A stretch of 64,000 nucleotides of DNA from Kribbella sp. ALI-6-A. Its GTDB lineage: Bacteria > Actinomycetota > Actinomycetes > Propionibacteriales > Kribbellaceae. A program made the position numbers and the translations under genes. The stretch's first letter is position 1. Each line of letters starts with the position of its first letter. Shown piece by piece: positions 16,015 through 24,024 of the stretch. The stretch spans positions 496,001-560,000 of the forward strand of contig NZ_MTQN01000008.1 in the NCBI RefSeq assembly GCF_001984195.1, in the 5' to 3' direction. Below the pieces are notes generated by a model. The model searched no databases and had not been told where the DNA came from. It saw only the letters and a program-made list of their open reading frames with translations.

Positions 16015-16973
16015 AGGTGATCGAGGTGGCCCGCCATGGCGGGGCCGAAGAGCTCCGGATGGTCCATCGGCCGGCGCCCGCGCTCGGGGAAGGTCAGGTC
16101 AGGGTCAGGACAGCTGCCATCGGCGTCAACTACCTCGACGTCCAGGAGCGCACCGGCGCGTACCAACGGGCGGTGCCTTACGTGCCGGGGGATGAAGGCA
16201 GCGGCACGATCGTCGCGGTTGGTGCCGGGGTCTCTGGATGGCGGCTGGGACAACGGGTGTGCTGGCAGGGGATCCAGGGATCGTATGCCGACGAGGTGGT
16301 GGTTCCCGCCGGGCGGCTCATCGCCGTACCCGGTGACGTGACCGACGACGTGGCGGCGGCACTGCTGACTCAGGGATTGACGGCGCACTACCTGGTCACC
16401 GACTCCTACCGAGTGCGCGCCGGGGATTTGGTCGTCGTCCTGGCCGGCGCCGGAGGCGTGGGACTGCTTCTCACCCAGGCGGCCAAGTTGAAGGATGCTC
16501 GTGTCGTCAGTGTGACCTCCACTGCGACGAAGGCCGAACTGTGTCGGGCCGCGGGAGCCGATCGGGTCGTGACCTACGACGACCTGGAGTCAACGGTGCT
16601 GGCCGAGTCTGCCGGAGAAGGCGCGCAGGTTGTGTACGACAGCGTCGGTCAGTCCACGTTCGAGAAGTCCTTGAGCTGTCTGCGACGGCGCGGAACCCTG
16701 GTGCTCTACGGGCAGTCGAGTGGTCCGGTCGCCCCGTTCGATCTGCGACGGCTCGGACAGCTCGGGTCGCTGACGGTGACCCGGCCGACCCTTCGCGATT
16801 TCGTGGTCGGTGAGACTCAGTTGCGTGCGCGGGCGGCGGAACTCATCGACTGGGCGCAGAAGGGCCTCGTGACGCCCCGGATCGGCGGCAGCTATCCGTT
16901 GGCCGAGGCCGCTCGAGCTCATGCCGATCTGGAGGCCCGACGGACCAGCGGCAAGCTTCTGCTGATCCCGTGA
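16011..16973 (+). CDS. quinone oxidoreductase-like medium-chain dehydrogenase
   Basis: A 320-residue zinc-free MDR enzyme. It shows GVNYLDVQERTGAY, PGDEGSGTIVAVGAGV, the LLTQGLTAHYLV loop, and the nucleotide motif VLAGAGGVGLLLTQAAKL followed by FDLRRLGQLGSLTVTRPTL, as in QorA/zeta-crystallin. There are no zinc ligands. The start ATG overlaps the stop of the Gfo gene by 4 bases. It likely reduces quinones or an enone with NADPH. The pathway is unknown. Confidence 0.9.
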   Translation: MKVIEVARHGGAEELRMVHRPAPALGEGQVRVRTAAIGVNYLDVQERTGAYQRAVPYVPGDEGSGTIVAVGAGVSGWRLGQRVCWQGIQGSYADEVVVPAGRLIAVPGDVTDDVAAALLTQGLTAHYLVTDSYRVRAGDLVVVLAGAGGVGLLLTQAAKLKDARVVSVTSTATKAELCRAAGADRVVTYDDLESTVLAESAGEGAQVVYDSVGQSTFEKSLSCLRRRGTLVLYGQSSGPVAPFDLRRLGQLGSLTVTRPTLRDFVVGETQLRARAAELIDWAQKGLVTPRIGGSYPLAEAARAHADLEARRTSGKLLLIP

Positions 16974-17001
16974 CGGGGGAGCTGCTCCCGGGGGTGTGGG
17001 A

Positions 17002-18114
17002 TCAGTCGTCCACCACCTGCAGTTGGACGTCATGGTGCTCGGCATCGGCGGCGGCGAACGCGAGTAGATCGGCGCCCTCGGTGGCGAGTGCCGCGGCGAC
17101 TTCGGCGGATGGCCGGCGGTAGGTGCGCACTCGTAGCGTCGCGGCGGTTTTCGTCCGCTCGATCGTCCAGTCGCCACCGGTCTCGCCGTCGACCAGCACC
17201 ACCGACGGCACTGGCCCGTGCGGACGGAACGAGTGGCGGTGGAAATCGGCGGTGATGATTCGGGAGCGGTCGGCGTGGGAGAGCAGCAGGTTGTCGAAGT
17301 CGTAGAGGTACCGCGGCGGCGCGGGCGTGTCGGCACCGGGTCGCGGCGCGTCGGGCAGATCGAACAGTTCGCGGTTGTCCTCGTCCCGGAAGACGAGCAG
17401 TTCGCTGCGCATCGGTTCGATGACTTCACCCAACCGGGTGAGGCCTGACCAGGTCTGGACGTCGCGCACCGACGCAGGCCCGAAGGCGCCGAGGTAGCGG
17501 CGTACCAGCCCGGCGAGATCAAGACCCCCGTCGGGTCGGCCGCCGAGCCAGGACTCCGCGGTGGTGTGCGCGATCGACCCGCTCTGACCCCACAACCCGC
17601 GGGGTGGTACCTGCACGAGCGGCACCAGGTTGCGTACGGCGTACGCGAGGCTGGCGGGCGGACAGTCGGGCCAGCGCTCGTGCAGGAGTCGCCCGAGTTC
17701 GCGCTGGGTCCTCGGACGCTCTGCGAGCAGGTCGCGGCCGGCGGCGGTTACCGCGTCCACATCGAGGTCGCGGACCGCATCGCGGTGCGTGTGGTTGGTG
17801 AACAGATCGCGATCCAGGACCGGCTGGACAAGCGGGCGCAGAGCGCCGGCGTCGCGTGCCGTGATCAGGTGGATCGTCGACCTCATCACTGCCATTCGTA
17901 CCAAGGCTCGCGAGACCAGCCCGTCGGCGGCGACTTCGGGGTGGAAGCCGGCGATCCTGGTCCACAAGCCGGTGTACCAGGTGTGCGGTGTCTGCGCCTG
18001 GAGGCCGACGAGATGTTCGATCACGTCCGGCACCGGCCGGTCGGTGCGGGAGAGCAGGAACTGGCGGGCGAGGGTGGCGCGGTTGAGGTCGCGCCGGCTC
18101 AGCAGGCTCGTCAT
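17002..18114 (-). CDS. AlkZ-like winged-helix DNA-binding protein (HTH_42 family)
   Basis: A 370-residue protein of the winged-helix DNA-binding family that includes AlkZ/YcaQ DNA glycosylases. It carries the GLQAQTP segment (QxQ motif, about residues 38-40, the catalytic motif of AlkZ-type enzymes), RSTIHLITARDA and a central PPRGLWGQSG block, with a C-terminal VVLVDGETGGDWTIER beta domain. Family knowledge suggests unhooking of interstrand crosslinks or alkylated bases; here the role is only predicted. Four bases separate its start from the upstream WYL regulator, so the two form an operon that faces an epoxide hydrolase. Confidence 0.82.
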   Translation of the reverse strand: MTSLLSRRDLNRATLARQFLLSRTDRPVPDVIEHLVGLQAQTPHTWYTGLWTRIAGFHPEVAADGLVSRALVRMAVMRSTIHLITARDAGALRPLVQPVLDRDLFTNHTHRDAVRDLDVDAVTAAGRDLLAERPRTQRELGRLLHERWPDCPPASLAYAVRNLVPLVQVPPRGLWGQSGSIAHTTAESWLGGRPDGGLDLAGLVRRYLGAFGPASVRDVQTWSGLTRLGEVIEPMRSELLVFRDEDNRELFDLPDAPRPGADTPAPPRYLYDFDNLLLSHADRSRIITADFHRHSFRPHGPVPSVVLVDGETGGDWTIERTKTAATLRVRTYRRPSAEVAAALATEGADLLAFAAADAEHHDVQLQVVDD

Positions 18115-18118
18115 AGTG

Positions 18119-19117
18119 TCAAATCTCTGTTGGCTGGATGGACGGCGCTTTCAGCTCGGATCGGGACGCCTGGCTGTAGCGTTCGGCGAGCTGCTCAAGG
18201 TACGCGTGGAGTTCGGCCGGTCCGTCCTGGATCTCGAAGTCGGTGTCGAGCAGGCCCAGGTGCACCGCGAGGCCTTTCACGGAGCTTGACCCGGTGCTGA
18301 ACAGGCAGGTGTGCTCGTCGATCGGTTCGATGGTGCCGGCCGCCGGCGGTAGTTGAGCAGCCATGGTCTCCGCCGGTGCGTGGACGATGATTCGGGCGCG
18401 ATAGCGCCAGCCGGCCGCTGATACCCGCCGGGAGAGGTAGGTGGCGACGTCACCGTCTTCAGGGAGCCGGCGAGGCGTGAACCGTGGCCCGGTGGGTATG
18501 CGGGGCGAAATCCTGTCGACCCGGAACGTCCGCCAGTCCTGCCGATCGAGGTCGTAGCCGACCAGATACCAGCGGCGTCCCCAGTTGACGAGACGGTAGG
18601 GCTCGACCTTGCGTCTGGTGGGTTCAGCGCGGTGCGACAGATAGTCGAATCTGAGCTGCTCGTGATCGCGGCAGAGCGCGGCGAGTTGGGAGAGCAGTTC
18701 CGGATCGATCACCGGTGCGGGTTCGTCGTGGGGGACCTGGACGGTGAACGCGGCGATGGAGTTGACGCGGCGGCGCAGGCGGGACGGCAGGACCTGTTCG
18801 AGTTTGGTCAACGCTTGCAATGAGCTCTCTTCCAGCCCGGTGAGCTCGGCGGATTTCCGTAGCCCGATCACCACGGCGACGGCCTCGTCGTCGTCCAGGA
18901 GCAGTGGTGGCAGCGATCCGCCGGCGCCGAGTCGGTAGCCGCCGACAGAGCCTCGGGTCGCGTCGACCGGATAGCCCAGGCCTCGGAGCCGTTCGATGTC
19001 GGCGCGGATGGTGCGGGGGCTGACGTCGAGCTTTCCTGCCAGCTCGGCACCGGTCCAGTCGCGTGGCGACTGGAGCAACGCGAGCAGCTTCAGCAGCCGT
19101 GCCGAGGTCTCGATCAT
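18119..19117 (-). CDS. WYL-domain HTH transcriptional regulator (YafY-like)
   Basis: A 332-residue regulator. An N-terminal HTH_11 domain (SARLLKLLALLQSPRDWTGAELAGKLDVSPRTIRADIERLRGLGYPV) is followed by the WYL domain with RLVNWGRRWYLVGYDLDRQDWRTFRVDRI and a C-terminal WCX extension. WYL domains bind oligonucleotides or ligands and often respond to DNA damage in actinobacteria. The ATG at 19117 gives the usual HTH start. It faces the epoxide hydrolase across 62 bp with an inverted repeat. Confidence 0.92.
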   Translation of the reverse strand: MIETSARLLKLLALLQSPRDWTGAELAGKLDVSPRTIRADIERLRGLGYPVDATRGSVGGYRLGAGGSLPPLLLDDDEAVAVVIGLRKSAELTGLEESSLQALTKLEQVLPSRLRRRVNSIAAFTVQVPHDEPAPVIDPELLSQLAALCRDHEQLRFDYLSHRAEPTRRKVEPYRLVNWGRRWYLVGYDLDRQDWRTFRVDRISPRIPTGPRFTPRRLPEDGDVATYLSRRVSAAGWRYRARIIVHAPAETMAAQLPPAAGTIEPIDEHTCLFSTGSSSVKGLAVHLGLLDTDFEIQDGPAELHAYLEQLAERYSQASRSELKAPSIQPTEI

Positions 19118-19136
19118 GCGAAAAGTCTGCCAGTCC

Positions 19137-19159
19137 ATTAGGAAGCTGGCTCGCCTAAT
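19137..19159. promoter_or_regulatory. ATTAGG / CCTAAT inverted repeat between divergent genes
   Basis: ATTAGG and CCTAAT flank 11 bases in the 62-bp gap between the WYL regulator and the epoxide hydrolase. Both promoters would overlap it; a plausible WYL operator. Confidence 0.45.
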
Positions 19160-19179
19160 AGGGAAATAGCGTTCTTTCC

Positions 19180-20325
19180 ATGACGACATCTACCGACATC
19201 CGCCCGTTCCGGATCGACATCCCGCAAGCCGACCTCGACGACCTGCAGAGCAGACTGGCCCGGACCCGCTGGGCGAACGAGCTGCCGCTGAAGACCGAAG
19301 GAGCGGTGCAGACCGGACCGGTGCCGCCGGGCTGGGAGTACGGCGTACCGGTCGGCTATGTGCAGCGACTCGTGGAAGCGTGGCGGACGACGTACGACTG
19401 GCGCGAGTGGGAAGCGCGGTTGAACGCGTATCCGCAGTTCGTCACCGAGATCGACGGCCAGCAGATCCACTTCCTGCATGTGCGATCGGCCGACCCGGAC
19501 GCTGTCCCGCTGCTGCTGACGCACGGCTGGCCGAACAGCGTGGTCGAGTTCCTCGAACTGATCGAGCCTCTGACCGCACCGACCGAAGGTCAGGCCTTCC
19601 ACCTGGTGATCCCGTCTTTGCCCGGATTCGGATTCTCCGGCCCGACCGCGGATCAAGGCTGGAACAGGTACCGGACCGCGCGCGCCTGGGCCGAGCTGAT
19701 GCATCGCCTCGGCTACGACAAGTACGGTGCCCACGGCAACGACGCGGGCGCGTTCGTAGCACCTGAACTCGGCCGGATCGATCCGAGCCACGTCATCGGC
19801 GTCCACGTGACCCAGCTGTTCTCGTTCCCGTCCGGCGACCCGGCCGAGCTGGAAGGCCTGTCCGAGCACGAGGTCGGATACCTGACGTTTCTGCAGACCT
19901 TCCGGGACAGCATGTCGGCGTACGCCAAACTGCAGGAGACGCAGCCGCAGACCCTCGCCCACGCCCTGGCCGATTCGCCCGCCGGCCAACTGGCCTGGAT
20001 CGCGCAGCTACTGGGCGGCACCAGCGACGAGCACGTGCTGACCAACGCGACGATCTACTGGCTGACCAACACCGGTGCGTCCTCGGCCCGCTTCTACTAC
20101 GAGGACCACCACGCCGAACATCCCACCACACCGACCACCACGCCGACCGGCCTGGCGAGCTTCGCCCACGACTTCCGGCCGCTGCGGCGGTTCGCCGATC
20201 GCGACCACTCCAACATCGTGTCCTGGAACGAGTACGACCGCGGCAGCCATTGGGCCACCCAGGATGCTCCCGACCTTCTGATCAAGGACATCCAGGGGTT
20301 CTTCGGCAAGCTCACGACCTCGTAG
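19180..20325 (+). CDS. epoxide hydrolase (EHN-type)
   Basis: A 381-residue alpha/beta hydrolase with the N-terminal EHN domain (IRPFRIDIPQADLDDLQSRLARTRW, characteristic VPPGWEYGVPVGYVQRLVEAWRTTYDWREWEARLN). The core has the oxyanion HGWPNSVVEF, the nucleophile region YGAHGNDAGAFVAPEL with Asp in place of Ser (HGNDAGA), lid tyrosines (IYWLTNTGASSARFYYE) and the catalytic His in DRGSHWATQDAPDLL. It hydrates epoxides to diols. A strong hairpin follows the gene. Confidence 0.92.
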   Translation: MTTSTDIRPFRIDIPQADLDDLQSRLARTRWANELPLKTEGAVQTGPVPPGWEYGVPVGYVQRLVEAWRTTYDWREWEARLNAYPQFVTEIDGQQIHFLHVRSADPDAVPLLLTHGWPNSVVEFLELIEPLTAPTEGQAFHLVIPSLPGFGFSGPTADQGWNRYRTARAWAELMHRLGYDKYGAHGNDAGAFVAPELGRIDPSHVIGVHVTQLFSFPSGDPAELEGLSEHEVGYLTFLQTFRDSMSAYAKLQETQPQTLAHALADSPAGQLAWIAQLLGGTSDEHVLTNATIYWLTNTGASSARFYYEDHHAEHPTTPTTTPTGLASFAHDFRPLRRFADRDHSNIVSWNEYDRGSHWATQDAPDLLIKDIQGFFGKLTTS

Positions 20326-20389
20326 TCCGGGAAGACGGTGAGGAAGGCGCGACCTTTCTCACCGACATCGATGGCAGGGCGTCTGGTTT

Positions 20390-20424
20390 CCGCGGACGCC
20401 GGGGTACGTTCCCGGCGTCCGCGG
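20390..20424 (+). terminator. strong hairpin after the epoxide hydrolase gene
   Basis: A perfect 14-bp GC-rich stem (CCGCGGACGCCGGG) with a 7-base loop, 64 bp after the stop. Only a weak T tract (TCTTG) follows; likely an intrinsic terminator of the actinobacterial type. Confidence 0.7.
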
Positions 20425-20527
20425 TCTTGCGGATTCGCAGCCGTGCGGTTGCTCGAGGAGTCGGGAGCGCGCTGGAACAACTCCACGCCGGATCGAGCAG
20501 AGCGACACCCGTCTACCATCTCGGAGA

Positions 20528-21253
20528 ATGATCGGTAACGACGACCACCTTCTAGAACTGGAGATCGACACGATCTTCGGACTCGCGCCCGATCCGCCAG
20601 GCGAGCACCTACGCCTGGCGACATCGGATGTCGCCGCCGTCTTCGGATGGTCGCCGAACGCACGAGTCCTTGCTCTGAGCGCGACTGCAGCCGAAGTGAT
20701 CGACGCGCTCGATCTCAGCGTCGCTGGGGACTTCTCGCCGGAGATCGAACCGACTGTGGTGACACAGGTGAAGAACTGTCTGCTCGACAGGACAGATCCT
20801 CCGTCCACGCTGAGCGTGGCAGGCGGACCCTCCTATGTCTTCCCTTCATCCGTCGAAGCTCCGCACGTGGGCTTGCCGATCGTCGTCTCCGACGACGCCG
20901 GGATCTCCGCCGCGCAGCGATTCGTCCGGCCGGACAACTGGGAAGTCTGCGAGTGGAAACAGTTGATCTGCGGCGAAATCGGACCGTGGGCGATGGCAGT
21001 GAACGATCTCGAACCAGTCTCCATCTGTCACACCCCCACCTCGACACCGAAAAGCGCTGAAGCAGGCATCTGGACCCGGCCGGATCACCGAGGAGCCGGA
21101 CTTGCAGCGGCTGCCACGGTCGCTTGGTGGAAGCTCGAACGCCGATGTCGCGAGGTCATCTTCTACAGCACCGGTCGAGACAACTTCGCTTCCCGGTCAG
21201 TCGCTGCCAAGCTAGGTCTGCTACCGCTCGGGTGGTTGTGGACCATCAGATGA
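20528..21253 (+). CDS. GNAT-family N-acetyltransferase
   Basis: A 241-residue protein. The N-terminal half is unfamiliar; the C-terminal part shows the GNAT core: VSICHTPTSTPKSAEAGIWTRPDHRGAGLAAAATVAWWKLER (acetyl-CoA loop RGAGLA) and the following FYSTGRDNFASRSVAAKLGLLPLG. It resembles the two-part GNAT proteins where the N-terminal region forms a degenerate GNAT fold. A GGAGA site lies just before the ATG. Substrate unknown. Confidence 0.8.
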   Translation: MIGNDDHLLELEIDTIFGLAPDPPGEHLRLATSDVAAVFGWSPNARVLALSATAAEVIDALDLSVAGDFSPEIEPTVVTQVKNCLLDRTDPPSTLSVAGGPSYVFPSSVEAPHVGLPIVVSDDAGISAAQRFVRPDNWEVCEWKQLICGEIGPWAMAVNDLEPVSICHTPTSTPKSAEAGIWTRPDHRGAGLAAAATVAWWKLERRCREVIFYSTGRDNFASRSVAAKLGLLPLGWLWTIR

Positions 21254-21618
21254 GCAGCCGCAGAGGTACCGTGCAGGGCGTGGGCGAGGCTGATCGGGAG
21301 GTTGCGCCTTCCGGACTGCTACGTCCAGCTGTTTCAGGGCGGTCACGTACCAGTGCTTTACTCAGCGCCGACGTCAGATCGACGAGCCAGGCGGTGGCCC
21401 GGCTTGTACAGCGACGCTATGGCGCGGCGGGCGGGATCGCGCCGAGGTGCTGGCCGGCTCTCAACGCAAAGCTCGGAAGCAGGTGGCGGACCAGGTAGGC
21501 ACGCAGCCGGGCCGACCACGCGCGTCGACGCCGGAGCCCGGGGGATCACGACAGCATCATCCCACTACTGCCGAACGGCCCCGGCCCGGTCGCCTCGATC
21601 CCCGCCGCTCGCAGACGG
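21254..21618. other. 365-bp gap with no convincing gene
   Basis: Open frames exist on both strands, but none has a ribosome site or a recognisable domain, and their predicted proteins are Arg/Pro/Ser-rich as in shadow frames. No strong hairpin or tRNA-like structure was seen. It may hold decayed coding sequence. Confidence 0.4.
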
Positions 21619-21906
21619 TCAGTTGGCCTCGGCCACGACGACCTTCACGGTGGAGTACTTGCGGCGAAGCTCCTTGAACGGCTGGTACTCCGGGGAGTTC
21701 CAGAAGTCGAGGATGGCCTGCTTGCTGGGGAATTCGTGGATGACCAGGGTCGGCGGGTGCCAGTCGCCCTCCAGGGTCTGGCTCTCGGGATCGACGAGGA
21801 CGTTGCGGGCGCCGACCCGCTCGATCAGCGGGTTGACGCCGTCGATGTACTGCTGGAATCCCTCGGCGTCGGCGATGTCGAGATCGATGACCACATAGGC
21901 GCTCAT
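21619..21906 (-). CDS. DUF1330-family protein
   Basis: A 95-residue ferredoxin-like-fold protein of the DUF1330 family: MSAYVVIDLDIADAEGFQQYIDGVNPLIERVGARNVLVDPESQTLEGDWHPPTLVIHEFPSKQAILDFWNSPEYQPFKELR. The pattern VIHEFPS..A...W..SPEYQ is the family hallmark. It has no secretion signal. Function is not established; these proteins sit in monooxygenase-like stress or degradation contexts. It is transcribed away from nearby genes, so its neighbours give no help. Confidence 0.9.
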   Translation of the reverse strand: MSAYVVIDLDIADAEGFQQYIDGVNPLIERVGARNVLVDPESQTLEGDWHPPTLVIHEFPSKQAILDFWNSPEYQPFKELRRKYSTVKVVVAEAN

Positions 21907-22023
21907 GGCGTTTCTCCTGATTGTCGTTGGTGACTTGTCATCAGCCTAGGAAGCAGAGAGGGGCTTTTCTATGTTGCTGTCGCCCGGAAACATGTGTGAT
22001 CGTCCCGATTCACCGGTGCGGGC

Positions 22024-23343
22024 TCAGGCCCGAGTAAGCGTCGCGGCGGTGGTGAGGATGGCCGCCAACTGCGCCCGCAGCAGCTCCGTCAGTGGTATCT
22101 GCCGTCCGGGCGCCGCTTGCTCGGCCGCCGTTGCCCACTGGTCGAACAGCTCGCTCAGCTCCCGGTGCGCCCGCCGTACGGCGGGGGAGTGGTTGCCGAC
22201 GGCAAGCTCGCCGGCGAGCAACCGCAGCGCGGATCCACAGCCGCGCAGCCGAAACAAGTGGGCCGTCTGCTGCCAGCCGAACCACTCGGCCGTCGTCGCC
22301 TCGCGCTGGTGCTCGCCGGAATGCGCGCGCAGGGCGGTGGCGAGCCCATCGACGGTACGCCGTACGTCGGCGGTCGACCGGACGAACGGTGAGTCCGGCG
22401 CGGACAGCGTGGCCGTCGCCGGATCGAGCCGCGTCCCGATCGCGGCCGACACACCGTCGAGCAGGTCCGCGGCGCCGGTCAGTACCTCGCTGAGCGGGAC
22501 GCCGCTGCCGGTGGGATCGCAGCTGCGCGGGTCCGACCACTGCGGTACCTCGACGACGAGAGACAACGTGCCATGTCGTCGTGCCGCGTACTCGAGACTC
22601 GAGGTGCCGGTCGTCGTCACCGCGGCGTTCACCTCGGTGCTCGTCGGAGCGAGGAAGACGCCGGGCGCGAGTGGCCGGGCGCCGGGCAGCTCGGGATCGC
22701 CGAGATGCAAGGGAATGCCCACGTCCAGCTCGGTGAGGGCCTGGGCCAGGCCCGGCACTTCGCGCGTCACATAGTAGAAGACTCCGCCGAACTCACCGTT
22801 GTGCAGCGAGACCAGCAGGTCGGGCCGGATCGAGTCGATGGCCTCCATCAGCGCCTGGGTCTCGGGTGGGACGTCCGCCGCCGACCCGTCGCCGGGGAAG
22901 CTCCACTCGATCTGTTCGGCCAGGGGAGGGCGGTACAGGTTCCGTGCGTAGTGGCGCCGGGTGAAGGGTCCGCCGTACCAGCCCTCGTTGAGCCGGGCGG
23001 CGTCGGGATCGAGGCAACCGATGAAGTGCCAGGTGTACTCCGCGCTGAGCGGCCCCATGGTCGCGGAGCTGCTCTCTGGGCAGAGCGACTCGGCCAGATA
23101 GGGCACGGTCAGGAACCCGACCGGCTCGTTCGCATGCGGACCGGCGACGACCAGAGCCTCCCGGGGACCCGAGCCGATCGAGACCAAGTGGATCTCCTCA
23201 CCCAGCCGGGAGGTGCCGAGCCGGCGGCGCCGGACCAGTTCCGGATGCCGATCGGCCAGCGCGAGCAGCCGCTCGTCGACCTCCTCGGGGGTCGGAAAGA
23301 CGGTTTGCTCCGGCACCTGGTCGAGGAGCTGCGAGAGAATCAT
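22024..23343 (-). CDS. M14-family zinc carboxypeptidase
   Basis: A 439-residue metallopeptidase with no signal peptide. It has the zinc motif HANEP (from AGPHANEPVGFL), YTWHFIGCLDPDAARLNEGW, the Arg-rich ARNLYRPPLAEQIEWSFPG region, the second zinc histidine in LLVSLHNGEFGGVFYYV, and a C-terminal ~130-residue helical region (LTGAADLLDGVSAAIG) that is not part of the standard fold. The ATG at 23343 is chosen because the operator-like repeats begin two bases upstream of it; the ATG at 23355 is alternative. It is divergent from a TetR gene, its probable repressor. Confidence 0.88.
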   Translation of the reverse strand: MILSQLLDQVPEQTVFPTPEEVDERLLALADRHPELVRRRRLGTSRLGEEIHLVSIGSGPREALVVAGPHANEPVGFLTVPYLAESLCPESSSATMGPLSAEYTWHFIGCLDPDAARLNEGWYGGPFTRRHYARNLYRPPLAEQIEWSFPGDGSAADVPPETQALMEAIDSIRPDLLVSLHNGEFGGVFYYVTREVPGLAQALTELDVGIPLHLGDPELPGARPLAPGVFLAPTSTEVNAAVTTTGTSSLEYAARRHGTLSLVVEVPQWSDPRSCDPTGSGVPLSEVLTGAADLLDGVSAAIGTRLDPATATLSAPDSPFVRSTADVRRTVDGLATALRAHSGEHQREATTAEWFGWQQTAHLFRLRGCGSALRLLAGELAVGNHSPAVRRAHRELSELFDQWATAAEQAAPGRQIPLTELLRAQLAAILTTAATLTRA

Positions 23344-23345
23344 AG

Positions 23346-23368
23346 ATAATGACATTATTCAGATAATG
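23346..23368. promoter_or_regulatory. repeated ATAATG/CATTAT half-sites between M14 and TetR genes
   Basis: Three alternating half-sites, ATAATG-A-CATTAT-TCAG-ATAATG, in an AT-rich strip between the divergent starts at 23343 and 23388. Overlapping inverted repeats suit a TetR dimer-pair operator controlling both genes. Confidence 0.6.
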
Positions 23369-23387
23369 CCGTAATCTCAACAGCACG

Positions 23388-23984
23388 ATGAAGCGGGCAG
23401 AGATTCAGCAGCGAAACCGGCAGGCGCTGACCGCGGCGGCGATCGACGTGATCGCCGAGCACGGGTACCGGGCCGCCACGGTGGAGACCATCGCGGCCGT
23501 GGCGGGCCTGTCGACCGGCGCCGTGTACTCGGTGTTCGGCGGGAAACAGGAGCTGTTCTACGCCGCGATCGCGGCGTGCCGCGGCGAGTCGATCGACGAA
23601 CTCGCCCTGCCGGCCGACGGCTCGGTCGAGGAGATCCTCCGCGAGTTCGGGGCCGCGATGGCGGCGTCCGCGCGGTCCGACGGCTCCCGGCGGCTCTACC
23701 GGTTCGAGCTCGAACTCGCTGCTCTCGCCCTGCACGACGCCGCCTTCCGGAAGCGCCTGCGCAGTGACGGCGACCGGCTGGCCGACTTCCTCGCGGCAGC
23801 GCTGACCGGGAGGCCGGCCGCCGACGGCACCGCGTTGAGCGCGAAGATGGCGGGTCGAGTGGCGATCTTGGCCGTGTCCCTGGCCCGCGGGCTGATCCAG
23901 CGCAGTCTGTGGCTGGACGACGACGAGGTCGATCTGTCCTCCGCGTGCGCCGCGTTGGCGCCGGTGTCGGCCGCGGATCGGTGA
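23388..23984 (+). CDS. TetR-family regulator
   Basis: A 198-residue regulator. The helix-turn-helix is textbook (AIDVIAEHGYRAATVETIAAVAGLSTGAVYSVFGGKQELFYAAI, about residues 16-60), followed by a ligand domain with LEQR-like helices (ADFLAAALTGRPAADG). It faces the M14 peptidase gene with repeated half-sites between, so it likely represses the peptidase and itself. Immediately downstream lies the GMC oxidoreductase, 40 bp away on the same strand, which could be co-transcribed. Confidence 0.9.
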   Translation: MKRAEIQQRNRQALTAAAIDVIAEHGYRAATVETIAAVAGLSTGAVYSVFGGKQELFYAAIAACRGESIDELALPADGSVEEILREFGAAMAASARSDGSRRLYRFELELAALALHDAAFRKRLRSDGDRLADFLAAALTGRPAADGTALSAKMAGRVAILAVSLARGLIQRSLWLDDDEVDLSSACAALAPVSAADR

Positions 23985-24024
23985 GGCACAAGGGAGATGG
24001 CGATTGTGGCTACGCTGATCGACC

